DNA of 42,764 nucleotides from the NCBI GenBank assembly GCA_008501705.1, contig QQUG01000186.1, positions 1-42,764 of the forward strand, written 5' to 3'. Below the pieces are notes generated by a model. That model worked only from the letters and a program-made list of their open reading frames with translations. It was not told the origin of the DNA and searched no databases. This DNA comes from Flavobacterium sp. (GTDB taxonomy: Bacteria; Bacteroidota; Bacteroidia; Flavobacteriales; Flavobacteriaceae). A program made the translations under genes and the position numbers. Positions 32,038 to 40,385 of this stretch are shown one piece after another (positions within the stretch are counted from its first letter, which is position 1; each line of letters starts with the position of its first letter).

Positions 32038-35000
32038 TTATTGCCACAATTATATAGGCATTTCCTGCTGCATCGTGAAATTGACGAATATGTTTAATTT
32101 CTTCTTTAACCAGGAAGCCACTCTCATTATAGTTCTGCCAGTTGAAATTAAGGTTGCCGTCATTCAATAGAACGGAGCCATAGTTACCATCCAGGCGGGA
32201 AAACTGTGGTTTAAACTCGAAGTCGTTTCCACCCATAATAATGTCCAGCGAACCATCGTTGTTCACATCGGCACAGGTAATCCCGCATACGCAGGAAAGT
32301 TGTGTCTGGGCGGGCAACTCGATGGTTGTAAAGTTTCCATTGCCGTTATTTACGGCGATTATGGTGGCCGAGGTATTTACCTCCCTAACCTGGGAGTTTT
32401 TAATAATATTTTCTGAAAAAAGCTCCTGTATGGACCGGGTGGCATATTCGGAAGCTTTCAGATTTTGCTTTTTGAGGGAAACCAGTTGGGTTACGATCTC
32501 TTTCTTCTGATGCATAGGCATATCTCTGCCTTCCAGCCTCTGGGTGATTATTTGCTCAATGGTACCGTTGTTGTCGAAGTCGTTCACCCACATTTTAATG
32601 CGTTGCTCTTCCGAAGGCTTATAATGAAGGTTTTTGCCTTCATTTCCAATAATAAAATCCAGGTCGCCATCTTTATCTATGTCTACAGGAAGAATGGTAT
32701 TCCACCAGCCATTCAATGCCTTTAAGTCTGTTTGCCATATTTGGAGCTTATTGTCCTTGATCTTATAAATGTTAGGCGAGCCCCAATCCGATACGGTAAC
32801 GAGTTCTTTGATGGAATCTCCATCTATATCTGCCCAGGTAGCATCTGTGATCATTCCACTTGCTGTTACAGCGGCAATTGCCTCTTTTTTGCTTCGGAAG
32901 GTCCCATCGCCAAGATTTTCAAGGTAAGTATGGGTAGGGTTTACACCGTAAATTCCTATAATGCTTCTTGCACCCACGAACACATCCATATCACCGTCAC
33001 CGTCCATATCGTGTGGTGCGATCACTGCAATATTCATGGTATTGGGGGGTAGATCCAGAATTTTTTTGCTGAAGCGTCCTTTGCCATCATTTAAGTAGAG
33101 CCTGATACCTTCGTTATTTATTTCATTTACCTGGTTTCCGCCCGAACCTACTATCAAATCCAGGTCGCCGTCTCCATCTGCATCCAGGAAAGCAGCTGCG
33201 GTATCTTCGTTGAATTTGTCTTGTTCAAAAACCTCATTCTTTATTTCATTTAAAACACCGTTCCCCTTATGTATATAAAGCGATGCCGCTTGGTTCTTGG
33301 CTCCACCAATGAAGGTGTCTTCATGCCCGTCGCCATTTACATCACCCACTGCGATCGCCGGCCCTTCCTGGGAAAGCATTCTGGCAATTAATCCTTCGTG
33401 ATCAAAATCTGAATACGAATTCTCATCGTGCTTCTTTAAGCCTGTATTGTCTATCTCGGTAAGCAGAGGAGTGATGGCCGCAGGTTTCGGGGGGATATAT
33501 TTTCCGGTAGACTCTTGCTGTTTTAAAAGTAAAGTCTGATTTGCAGCTATATTTTCGAGTTTCGTCGTGCGATCATCCGGCCAGATAACCCGTATGGAAT
33601 CTATTTTATCTTCCTTTCCTAGACCGATGGTCATTGGGTATTCCATAGACGACTGAAAACCTCTAGATGGGATCAACTCCTGTAAAACGATATTGTCTTT
33701 ATAGTATAATCTTACAGTTGTACCCACCGCGAATTTGTTCTTATCTACGCCTTCAAATTTTAGTTTGATATAGTTATTATTTCCTGTTTCCCTTGCGTTG
33801 TTTCTATATACAAAGGCTTCCATGTTCACATTATTCACAACCAGGTCGAGGTCGCCGTCGTTGTCAAGATCTCCATAGGCAGCTCCGTTGGACAGACTTG
33901 GGATGCCGAGCCCCCATTTTTCGGCTTCATTGCTAAAAGTGAGATCGCCATTATTTTTATAGGCGTAGTTAGGTACGGGTACGACCGGCATTTTGTTTAT
34001 AATAGAATCGATCGCTTCCTTCTTGCCTGTCATGGCCATTTTCTGAATGATCTCATTAGCAAGAAAGTCTACGAAGTCCAGATCGGTGAGATCGTGATTG
34101 ATACCGTTGGTAACAAAAATATCACGCAGGCCGTCATTGTCCATGTCGAAAATAAGACCGGACCAGCTCCAGTCTGTAGCAGATACGCCGCTATAGTAAG
34201 CTATTTCGGAAAAGGTTCCGTTTCCATTGTTCAGTTGCAGGGTATTCTGAATGTATTGCTGATAAAAATCTTTGCTTTGCTTCAGCTTAAAAACATTATA
34301 ACCTTCAAATTCCATAACCGATTTAACTCTTTGGTCACCATCGGGAAGCATATCGGTAATAAAGATATCGGCATTCCCATCATTATTGATATCGGCCATA
34401 TCGATACCCATGGCTGAAAGGCAAAGGTGAGACATCCAGTTCTTTATATCTTCGGTAAAGGTGCCATCCTGGTTATTAATATAGAGGTAATCACGTTCAT
34501 AGAAATCATTGGAAACGTAAATGTCTGGGTATAGGTCACCGTTGATATCGGTAATCATAACCCCTAAACCGAAGCCAATTAAACTTCCGTAGATCCCGGC
34601 TTCTTCACTTACTTCTACAAAGGTTCCGTTGTCATTTCGAAGCAACATATCGCCAACCCCACGAAATAGTTTTGGTACGTCCCAATCCTGAGCCCGCACA
34701 TCTCTCTGATGCGCAAAGCCAAGGCTGCTTACCGGAACATTACTGTTGTTCAAAATATAGGCGTCCAGGTCGCCGTCCTTATCATAATCGAAGAAAGTTG
34801 CGTGAGTCGTAAAACCACTGGTTGCCAGGTTGAATTCTTTTGCTTTTTCGGTGAAGGTAAGGTCGCCGTTGTTTATGTAGAGGTCGTTGTCGTGATTGTC
34901 GCCTTCCATGTTTCCCGCATTGCTCACATAAATATCTAGAAATCCATCGTTGTTCACATCTACCATGGTCACTCCGGTAGACCAGGGTTTGTGGCCTTCT

Positions 35001-35338
35001 ACCCCGGCAGATTCGGAAATATCCTTAAATTTAAAATCACCCTGATTGAGAAATAATTTGTTCTTTCCCATATTGGCTGTCATATAGATATCGGCCAGAC
35101 CATCGTTATTAATATCTCCAATGGCAACGCCACCACCATTATAGAAATTTCTGTATTTGAAGATGTTGAAATCTTTCTGATTTTCAACCACATTATTAAA
35201 ACGAATGTTCGTCTGTTCGTACGACATCATAGTAAATAATGGGTCGGTATTGAGATTCTCTTTTTCTTTCTCATTCGAGTTACAGGCAAGGAGAAGTGTA
35301 CTTAGTACTAAAACAAAACTATATTTTGAAAGATTCAT
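32000..35338 (-). CDS. FG-GAP/VCBS-ASPIC (UnbV) lipoprotein, second paralog
   Basis: A 1112-residue lipoprotein with signal LVLSTLLLAC, Cys19. About 14 FG-GAP repeats are visible, among them DVNNDGFLDIYVSN, DMDNDGLRDIFVTN, DADGDGDLDLIVGS and DVNNDGSLDIIMGG. The central ASPIC domain (about 520-600) shows FAVGTTVRLYY, RGFQSSMEYPMTIGLG and IDSIRVIWPD. It is built like its two neighbours but clearly diverged in sequence, an old tandem duplication. Located 12 bases after the first paralog, it is part of one transcript. The probable place is the outer membrane surface with SusC/SusD. What it binds is unknown. Confidence 0.9.
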   Translation of the reverse strand: MNLSKYSFVLVLSTLLLACNSNEKEKENLNTDPLFTMMSYEQTNIRFNNVVENQKDFNIFKYRNFYNGGGVAIGDINNDGLADIYMTANMGKNKLFLNQGDFKFKDISESAGVEGHKPWSTGVTMVDVNNDGFLDIYVSNAGNMEGDNHDNDLYINNGDLTFTEKAKEFNLATSGFTTHATFFDYDKDGDLDAYILNNSNVPVSSLGFAHQRDVRAQDWDVPKLFRGVGDMLLRNDNGTFVEVSEEAGIYGSLIGFGLGVMITDINGDLYPDIYVSNDFYERDYLYINNQDGTFTEDIKNWMSHLCLSAMGIDMADINNDGNADIFITDMLPDGDQRVKSVMEFEGYNVFKLKQSKDFYQQYIQNTLQLNNGNGTFSEIAYYSGVSATDWSWSGLIFDMDNDGLRDIFVTNGINHDLTDLDFVDFLANEIIQKMAMTGKKEAIDSIINKMPVVPVPNYAYKNNGDLTFSNEAEKWGLGIPSLSNGAAYGDLDNDGDLDLVVNNVNMEAFVYRNNARETGNNNYIKLKFEGVDKNKFAVGTTVRLYYKDNIVLQELIPSRGFQSSMEYPMTIGLGKEDKIDSIRVIWPDDRTTKLENIAANQTLLLKQQESTGKYIPPKPAAITPLLTEIDNTGLKKHDENSYSDFDHEGLIARMLSQEGPAIAVGDVNGDGHEDTFIGGAKNQAASLYIHKGNGVLNEIKNEVFEQDKFNEDTAAAFLDADGDGDLDLIVGSGGNQVNEINNEGIRLYLNDGKGRFSKKILDLPPNTMNIAVIAPHDMDGDGDMDVFVGARSIIGIYGVNPTHTYLENLGDGTFRSKKEAIAAVTASGMITDATWADIDGDSIKELVTVSDWGSPNIYKIKDNKLQIWQTDLKALNGWWNTILPVDIDKDGDLDFIIGNEGKNLHYKPSEEQRIKMWVNDFDNNGTIEQIITQRLEGRDMPMHQKKEIVTQLVSLKKQNLKASEYATRSIQELFSENIIKNSQVREVNTSATIIAVNNGNGNFTTIELPAQTQLSCVCGITCADVNNDGSLDIIMGGNDFEFKPQFSRLDGNYGSVLLNDGNLNFNWQNYNESGFLVKEEIKHIRQFHDAAGNAYIIVAINDEKPRVFAIGQ

Positions 35339-35350
35339 GTAATCTATCTT

Positions 35351-38300
35351 TTATTTATTGATCCTTAAAAAAACGGGTTGGTCGTTATTACGGGTAATTA
35401 CAAGATATTTTTCATCCTGATAATTTAAAAATTCGATGCTCCGGCAGGCACCGGCAATATCAAAGAACCTATTGTTAGATGCTTTAAAATTCCCGTTTGA
35501 ATCGTTGAGTAAAAGTAACCCGTGCGAGGCGTCTAATCTACTTAATTGGGTGCTAATTTCAAAATTGTTACCCACCAAAAGAAGGTCCTTTTTGCCATCA
35601 TTATCAAAGTCGTAAACAGCGATGTCATTTACCGATGAAACCTGGGCTTTAAATGGTAATGCATGCCTTCGAAAGGTGTTATCTCCCATATTTTCGAAAT
35701 AGGAGGTTTCCATCGTATAGACTTCTTTTTTGAAAGCCGAATTCAACTTGTCCTGCGGGAATATCATATCGATTCGTGCATTGGCAAAGTCTGCGTAGGA
35801 CAGGTATTTTTTATTGATGCCCGGCAGTTGTTTCACTAACTCATCTTTTGAGGCAAGTGTTGTCTCTTCGCCCTGATAGTAATACGTTATTATGGTTTCA
35901 ATATTGTTGTTGTCGTCTGCGTCCATACGATACAGGCGGATGGGTTGCTGTTTCGATGCTTTAAGCCTTGTGTTGGTCCCCCAGTTTCCGGCGATAAGGT
36001 CCAGATCTCCGTCGTTGTCCATATCGGCTGCTTTTACAACGTTCCAGAAGCCATGAGTCTCATCCAGTCCGTTGTTCTGTTGAAGTTGCAGTTGATTTCC
36101 GGTATTTATAAAAATGGTAACAGGCATCCAATCACCGCTCACGATGAGGTCTGGTAAGGAGTCACCGTTAAGATCGGTCCAGAATTGGGAATTACAATTG
36201 CCTATTTCGGAAAATTGTGGGGCAAAAGTACTGGTAATATCTTTAAACGATCCGCTGCCGTCGTTTTGGAAGATATGTTGTTTTGGATTCTGGCCAAATT
36301 GCTGGGGAACGGCACCGGAAGTAATTACGACGTCTTTGTCCTTATCGTTGTCAATATCAACGGCCTCCACTGAAGAAGCGTTAATAGGAATATTGAAATT
36401 CAGGCTGTCTTTCTTAAGAATACCGCGGTCATTAAAATAGAGCCTCGGAATAATTGGCGCACCTTTTCTAAATTCACTTCCCCCGCTAACTATAAGCAAG
36501 TCCTTATCTCCATCTCCGTCGGCATCGAAAAATACATGATCTACATCTTCACTTAGCTTATCAATGTCGAAGAGATCTTCCTGTTGTGAACTAAAACCAC
36601 CGTTTTCTTCTTGAAAGAATAATTGGGAAGGCTGGTTTTTAGCTCCTCCGATAAAGATGTCGTCCAGGCCATCTTTATTGATATCGGCTATAGAAATGGC
36701 CGGGCCTTCATTTGCCGTTCCATAGGGAATAAGCGGGTCCCGGTTAAATTCGAGAGCATTGTTCTCCTGGTGCTTATAGTCGAATAGTGGCGAAGTGTTG
36801 CTAAGCCAGGATTTCTGATTATTTTTTATATCTGAATAATAATCCCCTGAAGCTTGCTCTTGCACAATTTTGTGGGTGGTGTTTACCGGAAGGTCCGTTA
36901 ATAGCTGGTAGGATCTATCGGGCCATATAACGAGTAACGAATCTATCTCCGGTCGCTTACCAACTCCAAAATGGATGCCAGGCCTTACTGCCGACAAGTA
37001 ACCTCTGCTGGTATAGTGTTCTCTTAGTAGTTGTAAGGTGTCGGCATAGAGGATAACTTTCGCACCTATGCCCGAATTATTTCCTTTTTTCCCTACAAGT
37101 TGGATGTCGATGAAATTAGAATTTTCCTTGGCTGAGCTTGTATTTTCCATCACCATGGCCGGTTGATTGGTGTTGTTTATCACCAGATCGAGATCCCCGT
37201 CATTGTCCAGGTCACAATAGGTGGCACCATTACTGAAAGTGGGTTGCGTAGACCCCCATTGGGCCGACACGTCTTCAAATTGGTGTGTGCCGGTATTTCG
37301 GAAAAAGTAATTCACGGTTTTCTTTTCAGGAATTTTTTTGATGAATTCCATATCCTTCTCATCCATTCCCTGTCCCAATGATTTCTGAATCTCCTCATTT
37401 GCAATGAAGTTGATGAAGTCCATATCGTTTGTGGCTCCAACAATTCCGTTGGTAATGAAGATGTCGTTGAGGCCATCATTGTCCAGATCGGCAACCAGTG
37501 GGCTCCAGGACCATTCGGTGGCTGCTATTCCACTTAGAAATGCCGTTTCACTGAAGGTATTATTGCCATTATTAAACTGAAGGGTATTATGCATGTATTG
37601 ATGTGCATAGCCGTTCTTGATATAATTTTGATAGATCTGATAATTGAACTCTGTACCGGAAGTTTTATAAGTTTCTATGTCTTCAGGGAGCATGTCCACA
37701 GACACAATATCGGTAAGCCCATCGTTGTTGAGGTCTGCAATATCATTTCCCATGGAGAAATGCGTGGTATGGCCAATGGCGTTATTTCCTTTGTGAATGA
37801 TCTCTTCGAAGGTTTTATCACCCTGATTGATATACAGATAATCGTTCTCGTAAAAGTCGTTGCCCACATAGATATCCGGATAACCATCGTTGTTAAGATC
37901 ACTTATAGAAACGCCTAAGCCATAGCCGATCTTACTTTGGATGATCCCGGCTTTTTCAGAAACATCCACATAAGAACCCGACATATTTTCAAAGAGTTTG
38001 TCTCCCGATTTTCCGTCTGGGAGATGGCGTTTATTCCCATTTCCATAGTTTTGGTTTGGATTTACAGAATGATTCAGAAGATATACATCCAGATCACCGT
38101 CCAGATCGTAATCGAAAAAAGTGGCGTGGGTAGAAAAACCTTTAAAGTCAAGGCCATATTTTGAGGCACTTTCAGTAAAGGAAGGGATATTATTCTCGTC
38201 TGGGCCATTGTTAATGTATAGTAGATTATTTCCCTGGACAGTATTGTAGTCACCCAATTTGCAAACATAAATATCCAGTAAACCATCCTGGTTAATATCG

Positions 38301-38713
38301 ACGGTGGTCACTCCCGTTGTCCAGTTGGAGTGATTAGAAATTCCGGCTTCTTTGGTAATATCCTGAAATTTGAAATTGCCTTTGTTGAGATAGAGTTTAT
38401 CGGCTGCCTGGTTAGCAGTAAAATACAGATCGATGAGCCCGTCGTTGTTAAAATCACCCGATGCTACTCCGGCACCGTTATAGTAATAGATATAATTTAG
38501 GATATTGAGTTGGGGAGTCGGAGTGAGTTTATTTTCGAAAGTGATTCCGGTTTCATTTGCCGTTCTTTCAACAAAGAGAGAATCGTTGTTGGTTTCTGAA
38601 CACGATTGTAGTAGAAGAAAGAAAAATACAGTTGTTCCATAAAGATATATTCCAGGATGAGTACTGAACATCCGAAAGAATTTGGACACCATATTTTGAG
38701 GGAGGATTTTCAT
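35351..38713 (-). CDS. FG-GAP/VCBS-ASPIC (UnbV) lipoprotein, first paralog
   Basis: A 1120-residue lipoprotein whose signal ends in FLLLQSC. About 14 FG-GAP repeats occur (DFNNDGLIDLYF, DLDNDGLNDIFITN, DADGDGDKDLLIVS and others), with an ASPIC domain near 530-605 (SGIGAKVILY, RGYLSAVRPGIHFGVG, IDSLLVIWPD). The start at 38713 gives an unusually long region before the signal helix; in-frame ATGs at 38692 and 38674 would give more usual signal peptides and leave a leader after the -7 box at 38727-38734. It is the first gene of the unit after the susCD terminator. It has the same domain plan as the next two genes. Confidence 0.9.
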   Translation of the reverse strand: MKILPQNMVSKFFRMFSTHPGIYLYGTTVFFFLLLQSCSETNNDSLFVERTANETGITFENKLTPTPQLNILNYIYYYNGAGVASGDFNNDGLIDLYFTANQAADKLYLNKGNFKFQDITKEAGISNHSNWTTGVTTVDINQDGLLDIYVCKLGDYNTVQGNNLLYINNGPDENNIPSFTESASKYGLDFKGFSTHATFFDYDLDGDLDVYLLNHSVNPNQNYGNGNKRHLPDGKSGDKLFENMSGSYVDVSEKAGIIQSKIGYGLGVSISDLNNDGYPDIYVGNDFYENDYLYINQGDKTFEEIIHKGNNAIGHTTHFSMGNDIADLNNDGLTDIVSVDMLPEDIETYKTSGTEFNYQIYQNYIKNGYAHQYMHNTLQFNNGNNTFSETAFLSGIAATEWSWSPLVADLDNDGLNDIFITNGIVGATNDMDFINFIANEEIQKSLGQGMDEKDMEFIKKIPEKKTVNYFFRNTGTHQFEDVSAQWGSTQPTFSNGATYCDLDNDGDLDLVINNTNQPAMVMENTSSAKENSNFIDIQLVGKKGNNSGIGAKVILYADTLQLLREHYTSRGYLSAVRPGIHFGVGKRPEIDSLLVIWPDRSYQLLTDLPVNTTHKIVQEQASGDYYSDIKNNQKSWLSNTSPLFDYKHQENNALEFNRDPLIPYGTANEGPAISIADINKDGLDDIFIGGAKNQPSQLFFQEENGGFSSQQEDLFDIDKLSEDVDHVFFDADGDGDKDLLIVSGGSEFRKGAPIIPRLYFNDRGILKKDSLNFNIPINASSVEAVDIDNDKDKDVVITSGAVPQQFGQNPKQHIFQNDGSGSFKDITSTFAPQFSEIGNCNSQFWTDLNGDSLPDLIVSGDWMPVTIFINTGNQLQLQQNNGLDETHGFWNVVKAADMDNDGDLDLIAGNWGTNTRLKASKQQPIRLYRMDADDNNNIETIITYYYQGEETTLASKDELVKQLPGINKKYLSYADFANARIDMIFPQDKLNSAFKKEVYTMETSYFENMGDNTFRRHALPFKAQVSSVNDIAVYDFDNDGKKDLLLVGNNFEISTQLSRLDASHGLLLLNDSNGNFKASNNRFFDIAGACRSIEFLNYQDEKYLVITRNNDQPVFLRINK

Positions 38714-38726
38714 ATAAATATGGATA

Positions 38727-38734
38727 CAAATGTA
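38727..38734 (-). promoter_or_regulatory. Putative -7 box of the ASPIC-haloperoxidase-glycosidase unit
   Basis: The minus strand reads TACATTTG, an exact TAnnTTTG match, placed between the susCD terminator and the first ASPIC gene. A TTAA lies 18 bases upstream as a poor -33. It supports a separate start of transcription, or an internal boost, for this unit. Confidence 0.45.
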
Positions 38735-38770
38735 AACTAAGCGATCGATATTTTAAGTATTTATACAAAG

Positions 38771-38799
38771 AAAGACCGTCTTAATTCAAGACGGTCTTT
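38771..38799 (-). terminator. Terminator after susCD
   Basis: A 12-bp perfect stem, AAAGACCGTCTT (38771-38782) with AAGACGGTCTTT (38788-38799), and a five-base loop. On the minus strand it continues as T-rich sequence. It lies 28 bases after the SusD stop, so susCD can be made in excess over the downstream genes. Confidence 0.87.
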
Positions 38800-38827
38800 C
38801 CTATTATTCATAAACTAATTCTTTGGT

Positions 38828-40375
38828 TTAGTAACCTTCGTTCTGAACCAAGTTAGGATTCGATAGTAGCGCGTTAATTGGAATAGGGTACAGGTTTCTG
38901 TAATCTGCTCCAACAGATTCTGCGTTCTTGAATTCCCAATCTCTGGTGAATTGACCAAATCTAAGCAGGTCATTTCTTCTCCAGAATTCGATGTATAATT
39001 CACGTCCTCTTTCAGCAAGAAGATCGGCTTCCGATACATTTCCAAGAGTAGAAGCACCACGAAGTGCTCTAAGCTCGTTCACCATTGCCGTAGCGTTTCC
39101 ACCACCAGAACGTAACATAGCTTCAGCTTTCATAAGATGTGCATCTGCATATCTGAAAACGATCTCATGTCCGGTGAAGGCACCGTTAACAGGGTGATAC
39201 TTAATAATACGAATACCAGTTTCTTCGGTATTTCCAGAAAGACCTGGAAGGTCTCGTGTAAACACCAATGGAGCTCCCGAACGATTTGAAAGTGGAGATC
39301 CGTCTGTGTCGTATTGCTGTCCAATTAAGAATCCGTAACCAATACCGAGGTTGTCCGGACCTGCGTTACTTGCATCAGGAACCCAGCCTCTTCTTTCATC
39401 ACCTGCATCACCAACATAGTTGGAGTTAGGGTTTCCTTCGAAAGAATCGTAAAATTCCGCAAGAGTTGTAAATCCGTTCCATCCACCACCTTCGTTATCA
39501 GGTGAGTTTTGGTTATAGTGCAGACCATTCCATATTCTGTTACCTACAGATGCAGGTACAAACCAGATTGTTTCATTGTCTACATCTTCTTTGAAGATAT
39601 CGAAATATCCTGTTTCTAGTGCATATCCATCTGCTGCAATTGCATCTACTGCAGTGATGACACCCTGATAGTTAGGATTACCGTTGTAACGCTGAGCATT
39701 CAGGTAAAGTTTCGCTAGCATGAAGTTAGCAGCTGCTCTACTTGCTGTGTTATTATCTGCACTCGGTCCGCGAACCGGAAGATTATCACGTGCTTCGGTA
39801 AGGTCCTGAAGGATGAAATCATAAGCTTCGGCAGCTGAAAGTACACGAGGATCAACATCGGATCCTTCATCTACTTCACGGAAAGGAGCTACGCCCCACA
39901 TATCGAGTACGAAATACATACTGAAAGCGCGAAGGAACTGAGCTTCTGCTTTTTGCTCTGCAGTTGGTCCACTACGTTGATCGATGATCTGAGTTGCGCG
40001 GAAAACGTTTTGATTAAGGTTATTCCATGTACTCAGGATGTACTGGTGTGTTGGACTCCAGGTATGCGCGTGTAGCGTTCTCCAGATACCGTTATCACCC
40101 CAGTCTGTACCTCTTGTTGGAACAAGGGTTTCATCTGTGGATACTTCGTTAAGGGCAAAGAAATTACCCTGGTCTTCTAACTGTCCCCTTACATCATTGT
40201 ATAATTGGTCCAGTGCGGCTCCAACATCGGCTACTCCTGCAAATCCTTCATCGGTGTCTTCCAGGAAGATCGAATCAGATTCGTCGAGCTCTAAGTTGGT
40301 ACAGGCTGCCACAACAGTCGATAGCAACGCGATCGCGAAGATCGACTTCAAGTACGTCATAAAAGTTTTTTTCAT
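38828..40375 (-). CDS. SusD/RagB-family nutrient-binding lipoprotein
   Basis: A 515-residue SusD-type protein. The ATG at 40375 opens a lipoprotein signal ending in TVVAAC (Cys25), followed by acidic residues (LELDESDS), typical of surface display. Motifs of the family are plain: QLYNDVRGQLED, the TPR-like helices NLNQNVFRATQIID and AEAQFLRAFSMYFVLDMWGVAPF, RAAANFMLAKLYLNAQRY, and the late EIVFRYADAHLMKAEAML and LLAERGRELYIEFWRRNDLLRFG. SusD lids the SusC channel and captures oligosaccharide. A longer frame to 40399 would overlap the susC end; 40375 leaves a ten-base gap. The ligand cannot be read from the sequence. Confidence 0.95.
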   Translation of the reverse strand: MKKTFMTYLKSIFAIALLSTVVAACTNLELDESDSIFLEDTDEGFAGVADVGAALDQLYNDVRGQLEDQGNFFALNEVSTDETLVPTRGTDWGDNGIWRTLHAHTWSPTHQYILSTWNNLNQNVFRATQIIDQRSGPTAEQKAEAQFLRAFSMYFVLDMWGVAPFREVDEGSDVDPRVLSAAEAYDFILQDLTEARDNLPVRGPSADNNTASRAAANFMLAKLYLNAQRYNGNPNYQGVITAVDAIAADGYALETGYFDIFKEDVDNETIWFVPASVGNRIWNGLHYNQNSPDNEGGGWNGFTTLAEFYDSFEGNPNSNYVGDAGDERRGWVPDASNAGPDNLGIGYGFLIGQQYDTDGSPLSNRSGAPLVFTRDLPGLSGNTEETGIRIIKYHPVNGAFTGHEIVFRYADAHLMKAEAMLRSGGGNATAMVNELRALRGASTLGNVSEADLLAERGRELYIEFWRRNDLLRFGQFTRDWEFKNAESVGADYRNLYPIPINALLSNPNLVQNEGY

Positions 40376-40385
40376 AATCATTTTT

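Noticed and set aside
32241-37918. Long plus-strand open frames opposite the ASPIC genes
   Set aside because: They mirror the Asp/Gly/Asn-rich codons on the other strand and show no family, start signal or operon logic.
28939-38713. Many short DNA repeats that might look like an array
   Set aside because: They are codons of the DxDxDG propeller repeats, uneven in spacing and in frame with the proteins; there are no CRISPR spacers.
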